DNA from: DASUNQ01 sp035536455
Lineage (GTDB): Bacteria; Acidobacteriota; Thermoanaerobaculia; Multivoradales; UBA5704
DNA: 64,000 nt
Reading direction: 5' to 3'
Assembly: GCA_035536455.1 (NCBI GenBank)
Contig: DATLOC010000041.1
Coordinates: forward strand, 62,001 to 126,000
Below, piece after piece: positions 8,555 through 16,683 of the stretch. Positions within the stretch are counted from its first letter, which is position 1, and the number at the start of each line of letters is the position of its first letter. The notes below the pieces were generated by a model. The model had not been told where the DNA came from. It did no database searches and saw only the letters and a program-made list of their open reading frames with translations. The position numbers and the translations under genes are program-made.

Positions 8555-8704
8555 CTGAAGCGCGCCGGCATGGTCTTCGACGGCTGCCGCGCCGCTCACG
8601 CCCTGGCCGAAAGAGCGGTTCTCGTGACCGCGAACTTGGACGACATGGTGCGAGTCGCAGGACTCACCATCGAGGACTGGGCGCGACCCGAAACACAGCC
8701 CTGA
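8555..8704 (+). pseudogene. VapC-like PIN-domain toxin remnant (C-terminal end only)
   Basis: Fifty codons resemble the last third of a PIN-domain VapC toxin: KRAGMVFDGC, AAHALAERAVLVTANLDDM and VRVAGLTIEDW correspond to the usual AAHAL...LVT-N...F-RV-GL-V-W ending. No N-terminal PIN half with its first acidic residues and no antitoxin partner lie upstream; instead the fragment directly follows the broken hydrolase. It is probably a deletion remnant of a VapBC module. The match is by pattern only. Confidence 0.45.
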
Positions 8705-8709
8705 GAGCT

Positions 8710-8735
8710 GCCGGCTAACGGCCGAGTTAGCCGGC
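8710..8735 (-). other. attC-like remnant downstream of the 8755-9078 cassette
   Basis: A perfect 10-bp inverted repeat, GCCGGCTAAC / GTTAGCCGGC, with a 6-nt loop. It contains the integron core ends GGCTAAC and GTTAGCC but lacks the long central stem of a full attC. It lies just 3' (on the minus strand) of the 8755-9078 gene, exactly where a cassette attC should be, so a collapsed attC is likely. A simple hairpin terminator is the alternative. Confidence 0.45.
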
Positions 8736-8754
8736 GCGCCACGCCGCCAGCGAC

Positions 8755-9078
8755 CTACTGCTCGTGGAGGAGGTCACCTGTCCACCGGTTCCTGGTGGCC
8801 CAGTAGGGGCACTGTGGGCAGACCTGACCCTCGGGATAGTCGATGCCTTCCTCGTGAGGGCAGCCGATGATGCCAGCGCTGAGCACAACGGACTTGACCG
8901 CGTGCCGCTCCAGAAAAGCGAGGATCTCGCGACCGATGCCCGCGTCGAAGCGCACATCAGCACGCTCCGAGAACCAGCGTTCAAGGACCTTCGCTTCTCC
9001 TTCCGGCTTTGTCACGACGCCGACAGCGACCTTGCTTGCCCTGGAGCTGTCGGGCCCATAAAAGGCGATCGTAGCCAC
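8755..9078 (-). CDS. Conserved hypothetical protein (integron cassette gene)
   Basis: 107 residues from GTG 9078. It begins ATIAFYGPDSSRASKVAVGV, has a middle ERWFSERADVRFDAGIGREI and ends in a Cys/His-containing segment (GCPHEEGIDYPEG, VCPQCPYWATRNRWTG) that could bind a metal. From memory this resembles a widespread uncharacterised family of environmental bacteria whose ends are similarly conserved; I cannot name a function. No signal peptide or membrane segment. It is flanked by attC-like sites at 9175-9236 and 8710-8735, in the orientation expected for a gene cassette. Confidence 0.82.
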   Translation of the reverse strand: MATIAFYGPDSSRASKVAVGVVTKPEGEAKVLERWFSERADVRFDAGIGREILAFLERHAVKSVVLSAGIIGCPHEEGIDYPEGQVCPQCPYWATRNRWTGDLLHEQ

Positions 9079-9174
9079 AGGATAGCCTCTGAACCCCGTC
9101 GTGCCCTCTTTTGTAGCGGAGATGGCGAGCGCTTGATCTTCATCACTCGGCAGGATGCCAATGGTGCCCGCTAT

Positions 9175-9236
9175 GGCTAACGTGCTTTGACCACCGGCCG
9201 CGCGCCAGCGCGACCCGGTGGAGTGAAGGGTTGGCT
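9175..9236 (-). other. attC-like recombination site (between cassettes 2 and 3)
   Basis: On the minus strand the 62-bp site begins with AGCCAACCC (R'') and ends with GTTAGCC (R'). In between, CCACCGG and CCGGTGG pair as a 7-bp stem, extended by GTCGCGC/GCGCG around a short loop. Unpaired spacers flank the stem. This is the R''-L''-L'-R' plan of integron attC sites. The terminal boxes match each other with one mismatch. It follows the broken Cys-rich gene and precedes the 8755-9078 gene. Confidence 0.65.
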
Positions 9237-9270
9237 GGCCTCCAACCGCGCAGTGAAGGCCAGAGCAGCT

Positions 9271-9810
9271 CTATACCTTCTTGCAGCACGTGGCAAACTC
9301 GCCTGTGCAGTCCTTCTTGCCGAGATCCTGGCCACCGCTGTTGATGCATCCGACATGGCTTGCACTCCCCTCCCGCTTCAAAGCAGGCGGGATTCTCAAC
9401 AGGACCGAATCTGAACTTGCAGACCGCGTCCTGGGCCCTCGGGCAGTCGATACTCATGGAACTTATCGCACGACCCGCGCTGTTTGTTGCCGGACAGCAG
9501 TATTCCGTGGTGGGCCCGGAGGAATGGGTCCGGAGCCGTCGAACTCGTTTCCAGCACCGACGCCGTAGTTGCACACGAGCCCCGGCGAGCAGGAGTTCCT
9601 CCCGCCGTGGTTCTTCACCTCGTAGCATCGGCCCGCGGCTGCGGCACCCGGAGCTGGTAAGGCCGTTGATGACGGGCATGCAGCTTCTACCTTTCCAGTC
9701 GGCGCCGGCTGTGCCTTGAGAGACTCCGGGGAGACGAGCAGGAACAGCAAGATGGCAGGCAGCGCCTTGCAAAAGAGCGGCCGGGAGCTGATCAACGCCC
9801 TTCTCTGCAA
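9271..9810 (-). pseudogene. Secreted Cys-rich protein, disrupted by two compensating frameshifts
   Basis: Frame 1 from ATG 9810 gives a signal peptide (LPAILLFLLVSPESLKAQP) and a Cys-containing region (GRCYEVKNHGGRNSCSPGLV) but stops at 9463. From ~9530 to ~9360 the protein-like sequence is in a second frame (EYCCPATNSAG, DCPRAQDAVC, NPACFEAGGECK). It then returns to frame 1 for GCINSGGQDLGKKDC and EFATCCKKV before a TAG at 9271. The pieces join into one ~179-residue Cys-rich exported protein with even Cys spacing. Opposite one-base indels near ~9510 and ~9365 (the latter beside a G run) would explain it, as mutation or sequencing error. Function unknown; second cassette of the integron. Confidence 0.55.
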
Positions 9811-9951
9811 AGAGCCGGGGCCGACGGCGAAGAGCGAGTAGGCCGAGCCTTCGGGCCCGAGAGCAACGTCGAGGCGGGACTACAGTCGTACCTGGGTTGT
9901 CTCATGAGTCGTTTCGCCTTTCCCTGTCAAGGAGGGTCGAGATTGCCTGTC

Positions 9952-10076
9952 GGCCAACGTTTAGCGCTTCAGCGTGCGCCCGCTGCAGGCCGGCACCCCT
10001 CCTCGAAATCGTCAACCGCCGCAGGGCACCAAAGATGAAAATGGCTCAAGCGTCCGCTGCAAGCGCGGGGTTGGCA
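9952..10076 (-). other. attC-like recombination site (after the large first cassette gene)
   Basis: On the minus strand it begins TGCCAACCCC and ends CTAAACGTTGGCC, giving paired R''/R' ends (GCCAAC / GTTGGC). The inner boxes GCGCTTGCAGCG and CGCTGAAGCGC are complementary except for one extra base in the first, the extrahelical base that characterises attC sites. CCCC and TAAAC form the unpaired central spacer. The ~70-bp middle is variable, as in long attCs. It lies between the stop of the 1868-residue gene and the start of the Cys-rich gene. Confidence 0.7.
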
Positions 10077-10155
10077 GGCCTGCTCTTGTTTGCTGAATTG
10101 TACCACGGTCCCGACCACGCCGTACCGCAGCTTCCAGACGCGAACCCGCCAAGCC

Positions 10156-13100
10156 TCACGGAACTATTAATTCCCATCCTGGATAGATCAAATCTTTATC
10201 CTTGATTAACGCGCGGTTTGCCTCGTATAGCCTTCGCCAATCCTGTGATCCATAGTACCGCTCGGCGATTGTCGAAAGGTTCTCTCTCCAGACTACAGTG
10301 TGTCGCTTTGAAAGATCCAGAGAGGCCTCGGAGAAGTTGTCCATTACTAAGCGGAACCGCTGCCGACAGCCGCCAGGCCTGTTATCTGTGTCCACTCGGA
10401 AACGTATCGACGCTGCCCCACTGACCACTGATTTTGAAGGACCGCCCTCGCACTGACCGTCGCCATCTGGACCAAATTCGATCTCAAGTCGCACTCCTGG
10501 ATTGCCACCTGCTATCTGGAAATCTTCGAGACACCCTCCGTTTCGGTTATCCGTATCAATTCGGATTACCGGACTCCATGGAAGAACTTCTTCTCTATCT
10601 GGAGGAGGATCAGCATGCCAGACCGGGATTTGGTGGTTGCCGGAGTTTCCGCACTGTCCCGGATCGCCCCCATCTGAAATCCATGTGACGGTGGCCGTTA
10701 AATCGGAGCCGAGGGCGCCCTTCGGATCTAGGATCAGCCACGCTTGGCAGCAGCCGCCTGAACGCCCGTCAGCATCTATTCGGAGAGGAGGAGTCCATTC
10801 GCCAAGAGGCGCATAAAGCCGCCCGAAAGCTGCTCCCTCGCATTGACCATTACCGGGTGGATAAATGTCGTCTGCAAAAAAGAAGGTGGCGAGCACTGGC
10901 CGCCCCTTGCTGAGTGCTGCCTTGACAGGCTCTGGTAAAGCCCCCGGAGCTGGCGGCCGAGAACAGGGAGGTGGGGTCTCGCGCCGTCCCCAGCATCTTC
11001 CATCTCGGCTATGAAACTCTTTTACGAAGGCGGCTGGATTACCCGGCATGCCAACACCACAAAGTCTCACACAATCGAGGTAGCTTGCTCCTGGATTAAG
11101 ACACTCGGCTTTACCGGTCGTACACTCGCACCAGGCTCCCACTTCTTGACCGAGACCTAGCCGTGATGTTCCAGTTAGCAGCACGTCCTCGAATCGGCGG
11201 ACGCTGGTGCCATAGCGGGTGTTATAGCCCTCGATGATCGCCGCCTTGAGCCGCTCGCGGTCGACCTCTGCCACGCTGCGCGGCGAGGTCGCCCCCGGCT
11301 GTGCCTCGTAGTTGAACGCCACGACGTCGATGAAGACGAGGTTCCTGAGCCCCGTCCCCTTCAGGAGTTCGTCGAGCGCCCCGGCGAAGGACGGGTACGG
11401 GGTAAAGCTGTTGCTCAGCCAGTCGCGGATGTCCGCCTCGGCGACGCTGTAGTCGAGGCCGAGGGCGAGGAGTTTTGCCACCGGGTCGCCCTCGGTCAGC
11501 GTCCGCACCGGGTTCGCCGGGTCGTTGAGGTCGAGCGTCAGCGTGTCTCCGGTCGCGGCGTTGCGGATCGTCATCGCCGCGCCCTCGCCGCTCGTGTCGA
11601 GCACCGTCCCCGCCGCGAGCCCCGCCCCGTTGCGGAAGATCGCGTCGGTCGCGGCGATGCCGGTGGACACGATCGGGTTGGCGCTGCCGAGGTTGAAGCG
11701 GATCTCGTTGCCACCGAACGCGGCGTAGCGGTTCTCGCCACGCGGGCTGAAGCTGCGGCCACGGTTACGCGCCATCGTGTCGTCGGCGAAGCGCTGCAGT
11801 GAGACCCCCGAGAGCTTGCCCTTCGGCACCGCCTCCAGCAGCCCGAAGTCCGTGCTGGCGCCCCACACTGCGGCGTAGAACCCGAACTCGCGGTGTGCCG
11901 CGTCCTTGCAGGCGTCGGTCGCGGCGTCGATGAAGGTCCAGCGCTCGCGGACGATGACACAGGCGGGGTTGGCGGTGTAGCGCGGCGGGATCGTCGGCTG
12001 CAGACCGCATGCAAATCCCTGCGCGACGCACAGCCCCGTCGGGTCGCCGATCTGGTCAGGGATGCCGGCGAAGCGGATCATCTGGCTCACCGTCGTGATC
12101 TCACCGGTCGGGATCAGCGTCGTCGGCTGCACGACGCCGAGGTCCTCGTCCTTGCCGGTGCCGAGCACGACGTAGGCGTAGTCCGTCGGCGTGCCGCCGG
12201 CCGAGATCAGGAAGTCGGGCTCCGCCGCATAGGCCTCGCCCGAGGCGTGACTGAACCGCTGGTAGTACGACCGCGACGCGGCATTCACCATCAGGTCGAG
12301 GATGAGGTTCGGCGGCTGGTAGGCCGTCGCCGCTGCGAGCAGGATCTCCGACACGGCGTTGTCCTCGACGTGGTTCGGGGGCAAGAGCTCGCCCATCACC
12401 CGCGTCGGCCCGGTGTAGACGAGGAAGCGCTTCTTCGGCCGGTCGGACTGCGGATTGAAGAAGTCGGCGTGGTTGTTGCTCACGCGGCGGCGGTAGGGCG
12501 GGTTGCGCCGGCCGTCGCTCATCGACACCGCCACCTTGGCGGACAGGTAGTCGAGCACCGCCTGCGCCGCCGTCTTGACCCCCCGATCCTCGGAGTAGTC
12601 GTAGAGATTCTGGATCGCCATCCAGGTATATCGCGAGTACGGCCGCGAGTTGTACTCGATGAAGTCTTTCCTGAGGTGCTGCTGCAGCTCGCGGATCAGG
12701 TAGTCGGCGAGGCCGTTGCGGCGGTTGTCGAAGCGCGGATCGGCGGAGCGCTTGGCCCAAAGCTGGTTCGCGAGAAAGCGCGAGGAGTCGATCATCCAGA
12801 GATGGTTCTCGGTCTCCGGGATGATGACGCCGAAGCAGCCGAAGCTGGAGAGATCGGGATTGTGCGGACCGGTCTGGTTGATCAGCCGCAGCATCCGGTA
12901 GCGCACGTCGGGGGCGAGCAGCCGGCCGTAGCGGTAGAGGATCGCCGCGTAGCCCTTCATCGCGGTGTCGTACTCGCCGGTCCGCCCGCACCCGCTGGTG
13001 CCGGAGCGGGCGTGGACCTTCTGCACGCGCACCGCGTCCTCGATCTCGGTGAGCATCCCGAAGCGGCGGCCGAAGCGGCGCAGGCTCTTCGCCGGCTGCC

Positions 13101-15762
13101 CCGCCGCGACGTGGTTGTCGACGAGGTAGAGCATCGCGATCGCGTCGGTCGTCTGGTCGTCGCCCCAGTTGCCATCCAGCGAGGCGCGATCGGCCATCAC
13201 CTGCGCCGCCCGCCGCGCCCGCTCACTCTTGTCGCGCAGCGCATCCGCCACCGTCTTCGGCACGTCGAGGCCTGAGAAGTCGGCCGCGTCGGTGCCGCCG
13301 GTGCGGAAGAACACGCTCGCCGGGATCGTCCAGCCCTGCTCGCAGTCCGCGGTGCGGAACGGCGGCACCTCGGAATCCTCGCAGCCCTCGACGATGATCG
13401 AGTACCAGCCGGTGCCCGACCCGACGGTCGGCACCTCTGGCTCCTCCTCCGGCCGGGTCGTGCCGACGACGTACCGCCCGCCCCGCGCCCCGGTGACGTC
13501 GATCTGGCCGACGTTGCGCCCCTCGTAGTCGACCCGGACAATGAACCAGACGTAGGTGAACGGGCCGCTGTCGCCGTAGTCGACGACGATGCCGTTGCCC
13601 CCCTGGAAGACTGACAGCACCATCGCGTCGCCCTGGTCCGGCGACCACACGATCTCGCCGTTGGCGAACCGCATGGCGCGGCCCCGCCGGCCAGGCACGT
13701 CGTGCTCGGTCTCGACCGGGCAGCCCATCGGCCCGGCGTCGGCCCTCAGCGCCAGCCAGCGCTCGCGGATCAGCCCGAACGGCTGGATCTGACAGGCCGA
13801 GCCGGGCGGCGGCGGCGGCACGGCCGGCGGCGGCGGCGGCACCGGCACTGCGACGCTCGCCGGGATCGTCCACGACTGCGGACAGTCCGAGCCGCCGATA
13901 CCGGTGTCGCAGCCCTCGACGGTCACAGTGTAGACGCCCGGCCCGCTCGCCGGCGCGGACCAGTGCCCGCCGGTGCCTTCGCCAACGTCGGTCTGCAGGA
14001 TGTTGGCGCCGTCCTTGTCGAGCCGCAGGATGAACTTGTCGTAGCTGAACGGCCCGGTCGGGCCCCAGTCGGCGACGATCTCGTTGCCGGCCAGGTGGAC
14101 GGCGAGCAGCATCTGCTCGCCCTGCTGCGGCGAGAACGAGATCTCGCCGTTCCTGAACGACTGCGCCGCGCCCGGCCGGCCCTCGACCGGATGCTCGCGC
14201 GTAAGCGGGCAGCCGAGCGGCCCCTCGGCACCGCCCATCTGCGCCCAGCGCTCGCCGATCAGCCCGAACGGCTGCGCCTCTGGCGGGCAGCCGGCGTAAG
14301 CGGGCAGCTCCGGCAGGCGGTACTCGACCTCCACCGGAGTGGTCCAACCCTCCTCGCAGTCCGAGCCCCCGAGGCCCGTGTCGCAGCCCTCGACGATTAG
14401 GCTGTAGCGCGCCGGCAGCGGCGCCTGGATGCGGAAGAAACCGTTCGTCCGGTCGATGTATTCGGAGACGTCCGCCTGGCCGACGTTGCGGCCGTCGCGA
14501 TCCCAGCGGACGATGAACTTGTCGTAGTCGAACGGCGCGGTGTCGCCCCAGTTGAGGACGAGGTTGTCGTCCTGCTGGTAGCCGGCGACGACCATCCGAC
14601 CGCCCTGCGCCGGCGACCACGCCACCTCGCCGTTCTGGAACCGCATCTTGATGGCGTCGCGGCCCTCGAGCCCCTCGATCCCAAAGCCGCCGGCCGTGTT
14701 GCCGATGAGGATGGTGCGGGCAAGGTTCAGCTTCTCGTTGCCCGACCCCTTCCAGGCGAGCCACAGCCGGCCGGCATGCGAGGTGAGCGTCGGGGCGCGG
14801 TCGCTGGAATCGCCGAAAATCTGCTTGGCCTCGAAGGAGGCGCCGCCGTCGCGCGACACCATCATGTTGAGGTCGTCGTTCCCCGCCCCCTTGAAGGCGA
14901 GGAAGACGCGGCCGGCGTGCGCGGCGAGCGCCGGCGCCTCCTCGGTGGTCTCGTTCAGCGTGACCTTCTGCGTCAGCCCCTCGATGCCGAAGCCGCCGGC
15001 CGTGTTGCCGATCAGCGTGACGCGGGCGGCGTTGATGTTCTCGTTGCCCGACCCCTTCCACGCCAGCATCAGCCCGCCCGGTGTGCTGGCGAGGGCCGGT
15101 GCGCGGTCGCTCGATTCGGCGAAGGTGCGCTTGCCGCCGAACGCCATCCCGTCGCTCGAGAAGGAGAGGTTGAGGTCGTCGTTCCCCGCCCCCTTGAAGG
15201 CGAGGAACAGGCGGCCGGCGTGGGCGGCGAGCGCCGGCGCCACCTCAGTCGTGTCGCCGAGGGTGACCTTACCCTCGAGCCCCTCGACCCCGAAGGCGCC
15301 GGCGGTACTCGCGAAGAAGGTCACCTTCGCGACGTTGATGTTCTCGTTCCCGGACCCCTTCCAGGCGAGGTAGAGGCGGCCGCTGAACGAGGCGAGCGCG
15401 GGTGCAGCGTCGGTGGTCTCCGGCAAGGTCGCCTTGCCTGCGAAAGCGATGCCGTCATTCGACCACATCAGGTTGATGTTGTCGTTCCCGGCGCCCTTCC
15501 AAGCAAGGAACAACCGGCCACCGTGCGAGGCGATCGCCGGCGTTGCGTCAGTCGTGTCATTCGGCAGTGCCTTGGGCCCGGGAACTTTGAACTCAGGCGT
15601 TGTGGGGCAGCCGAGCGGTCCCGCCGCGCCGTCGAGTTCATTCCAACGCTCCGCGATCAGCCCGATCGGCATGATCCGGCACTGCGCTGCAGCAGCGCTG
15701 CTCCAGGCCGCGAGGAGGGCGGAACCAAGGCACAAGAACAGGATCCTGAACACCCTCGTCAT
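10156..15762 (-). CDS. Large secreted LGFP-repeat / LysM surface protein
   Basis: 1868 residues from ATG 15762; a longer in-frame start would bury the signal peptide (RILFLCLGSALLAAWSSAAA). Three LGFP-type modules lie at ~30, ~500 and ~670 (e.g. ERWNELDGAAGPLGCP, ERWAQMGGAEGPLGCP). Between the first two are six ~55-residue repeats alternating WKGAGNDNIN and WKGSGNENIN cores, a probable beta-propeller. A helical region (~830-1300) and a Cys-rich region follow. Residues ~1825-1868 are a LysM domain (LSTIAERYYG ... DLIYPGWEL). It is probably cell-wall-associated; no catalytic site is evident. Base composition drops clearly in GC beyond residue ~1517 (below 11210), suggesting the C-terminus has a different origin. 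Confidence 0.85.
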   Translation of the reverse strand: MTRVFRILFLCLGSALLAAWSSAAAAQCRIMPIGLIAERWNELDGAAGPLGCPTTPEFKVPGPKALPNDTTDATPAIASHGGRLFLAWKGAGNDNINLMWSNDGIAFAGKATLPETTDAAPALASFSGRLYLAWKGSGNENINVAKVTFFASTAGAFGVEGLEGKVTLGDTTEVAPALAAHAGRLFLAFKGAGNDDLNLSFSSDGMAFGGKRTFAESSDRAPALASTPGGLMLAWKGSGNENINAARVTLIGNTAGGFGIEGLTQKVTLNETTEEAPALAAHAGRVFLAFKGAGNDDLNMMVSRDGGASFEAKQIFGDSSDRAPTLTSHAGRLWLAWKGSGNEKLNLARTILIGNTAGGFGIEGLEGRDAIKMRFQNGEVAWSPAQGGRMVVAGYQQDDNLVLNWGDTAPFDYDKFIVRWDRDGRNVGQADVSEYIDRTNGFFRIQAPLPARYSLIVEGCDTGLGGSDCEEGWTTPVEVEYRLPELPAYAGCPPEAQPFGLIGERWAQMGGAEGPLGCPLTREHPVEGRPGAAQSFRNGEISFSPQQGEQMLLAVHLAGNEIVADWGPTGPFSYDKFILRLDKDGANILQTDVGEGTGGHWSAPASGPGVYTVTVEGCDTGIGGSDCPQSWTIPASVAVPVPPPPPAVPPPPPGSACQIQPFGLIRERWLALRADAGPMGCPVETEHDVPGRRGRAMRFANGEIVWSPDQGDAMVLSVFQGGNGIVVDYGDSGPFTYVWFIVRVDYEGRNVGQIDVTGARGGRYVVGTTRPEEEPEVPTVGSGTGWYSIIVEGCEDSEVPPFRTADCEQGWTIPASVFFRTGGTDAADFSGLDVPKTVADALRDKSERARRAAQVMADRASLDGNWGDDQTTDAIAMLYLVDNHVAAGQPAKSLRRFGRRFGMLTEIEDAVRVQKVHARSGTSGCGRTGEYDTAMKGYAAILYRYGRLLAPDVRYRMLRLINQTGPHNPDLSSFGCFGVIIPETENHLWMIDSSRFLANQLWAKRSADPRFDNRRNGLADYLIRELQQHLRKDFIEYNSRPYSRYTWMAIQNLYDYSEDRGVKTAAQAVLDYLSAKVAVSMSDGRRNPPYRRRVSNNHADFFNPQSDRPKKRFLVYTGPTRVMGELLPPNHVEDNAVSEILLAAATAYQPPNLILDLMVNAASRSYYQRFSHASGEAYAAEPDFLISAGGTPTDYAYVVLGTGKDEDLGVVQPTTLIPTGEITTVSQMIRFAGIPDQIGDPTGLCVAQGFACGLQPTIPPRYTANPACVIVRERWTFIDAATDACKDAAHREFGFYAAVWGASTDFGLLEAVPKGKLSGVSLQRFADDTMARNRGRSFSPRGENRYAAFGGNEIRFNLGSANPIVSTGIAATDAIFRNGAGLAAGTVLDTSGEGAAMTIRNAATGDTLTLDLNDPANPVRTLTEGDPVAKLLALGLDYSVAEADIRDWLSNSFTPYPSFAGALDELLKGTGLRNLVFIDVVAFNYEAQPGATSPRSVAEVDRERLKAAIIEGYNTRYGTSVRRFEDVLLTGTSRLGLGQEVGAWCECTTGKAECLNPGASYLDCVRLCGVGMPGNPAAFVKEFHSRDGRCWGRRETPPPCSRPPAPGALPEPVKAALSKGRPVLATFFFADDIYPPGNGQCEGAAFGRLYAPLGEWTPPLRIDADGRSGGCCQAWLILDPKGALGSDLTATVTWISDGGDPGQCGNSGNHQIPVWHADPPPDREEVLPWSPVIRIDTDNRNGGCLEDFQIAGGNPGVRLEIEFGPDGDGQCEGGPSKSVVSGAASIRFRVDTDNRPGGCRQRFRLVMDNFSEASLDLSKRHTVVWRENLSTIAERYYGSQDWRRLYEANRALIKDKDLIYPGWELIVP

Positions 15763-16192
15763 GACGACGCCAGGATTATCGAGCATGCCCGCGAACCTTC
15801 GTGCTCGCCAACCGGTACAGGGTGTCGTTTGGATGAACAACGAATGTTCGCGGGGAGTATTTCATAGCGCGCGTGCTTTCGCGGCCCAACCTCTGCTTCT
15901 GCGGATTGGCCGGCTCTCGAACGAGGGGTGGCACAGCCGTTCGACTGTCCGCATATGCTCCTGCTCCGGGAGCGTGCCCATGGCTGCCAGATGCTTTCGC
16001 CTCTATAAGTTACGTGATTATAGCAGAAAGAAGCGGCGGCGCGACTGCGGCTCGGGAAGGCTAGCTCGGAATCGGCCAGGGTTGCGGCTAAGGCTTACGC
16101 CGGCAGGCGCTTAGGCGGACGCCGGAGCCGGCTCCCGCTGAGGCGGGGGCTCCTCCACCCTGGCGATGAGCGCCTGGCGGTGCGAAGGTGTC

Positions 16193-16300
16193 GTCTAACC
16201 GGCGCGGGCGGATCGAGGCGGACGCGTAGGCGGCGGATGGTCGCCGCCTATGCGCCGCTAAAGGGGTGCGCCTGCCCCGTGCGCCGACCACCTGTCGAGG
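16193..16300 (-). other. Putative attI-like site next to the integrase remnant
   Basis: The minus strand contains GTTAGAC at 16199-16193, a perfect match to the integron crossover consensus GTTRRRY. It is preceded (16200-16300) by repeats and hairpins including GGCGGCGACCATCCGCCGCC. It sits 154 bp beyond the integrase remnant's 3' end and ~430 bp upstream of the first cassette gene. Between 16199 and 15762 I see only further GC-rich inverted repeats (one attC-like fragment near 16084-16114) and an AT-richer leader upstream of 15762; no gene is credible there. Confidence 0.45.
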
Positions 16301-16353
16301 AGCTTATGTGGCATGGCTCTGTCGGCTAAGCACGGACAGGGGACAGAGCCGCG

Positions 16354-16536
16354 CTACAGAAAGTCCGCCGGGCTGCGCACGCCCCGGCCGCCTTTGTTGA
16401 GGACGTGGGTGTAGATCATGGTGGTCTTCAGGTGCCGGTGGCCGAGCAGCAGGTACTTCCTGGCCAAGGCGTGAGGGAGTGGCACGTCGCCGAAGCCGCC
16501 GGCCAGGTCGCGCTGGTGCAGGTGAGCCGCAGGGAG
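16354..16536 (-). pseudogene. Integron integrase (IntI) remnant with internal deletion
   Basis: Sixty codons ending at TAG 16354. The first part, HLHQRDLAGGFGDVPLPHAL followed by ARKY, matches the IntI-specific central region (ERDLAAGFGEVYLPHALARKYP). It is fused directly to LLLGHRHLKTTMIYTHVLNK and GGRGVRSPADFL, the C-terminal active-site end with the catalytic Tyr. The ~100 residues between, including the Arg and HxxR catalytic residues, are missing, and no N-terminus is present before the groESL promoter. It is therefore inactive. It points the same way as the minus-strand cassettes, unlike the usual divergent intI. Confidence 0.8.
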
Positions 16537-16550
16537 CGTCCCCCCTGGCC

Positions 16551-16580
16551 TTGACAGGGCCGCCTCCCCCCTCCTAAACT
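16551..16580 (+). promoter_or_regulatory. Sigma-70-type promoter of groESL
   Basis: TTGACA (16551-16556) and TAAACT (16575-16580) are separated by 18 bp and lie immediately upstream of the CIRCE operator, so transcription should begin at or within CIRCE. The -35 box is perfect and the -10 box matches four of six positions. Confidence 0.75.
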
Positions 16581-16581
16581 G

Positions 16582-16608
16582 TTAGCAGTCTCGCCCGTTG
16601 AGTGCTAA
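16582..16608 (+). promoter_or_regulatory. CIRCE operator (HrcA-binding site) for groESL
   Basis: TTAGCAGTC - 9 bp - GAGTGCTAA matches the CIRCE consensus TTAGCACTC-N9-GAGTGCTAA with one mismatch in the left arm. It overlaps the expected transcription start of groESL, the classic arrangement for heat-inducible repression by HrcA. No hrcA gene is in this window. Confidence 0.92.
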
Positions 16609-16683
16609 GCACGGGGGTGTGACGGATTCTCGAGGTTCCCGTAAACCATTGGCAGTACGTGATCAACGTCAAAGGAGGCCAGA

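Noticed and set aside
8764..9180. A plus-strand 138-residue gene
   Set aside because: Antisense to the 8755-9078 cassette gene, whose conserved motifs are clear.
9143..9772. A 209-residue minus-strand gene in the second frame of the Cys-rich region
   Set aside because: Only its middle part is protein-like; both ends are antisense-like, better explained as part of a frameshifted gene.
9897..10205. A plus-strand 102-residue gene
   Set aside because: No ribosome site, Cys/Arg-rich random composition, and it runs through the attC-like site.
16084..16114. A further attC at the left of the attI-like site
   Set aside because: GCCTAAG and CTTAGCC ends are suggestive, but the core triplet is altered and no clear L-box pairing with an extrahelical base is present.
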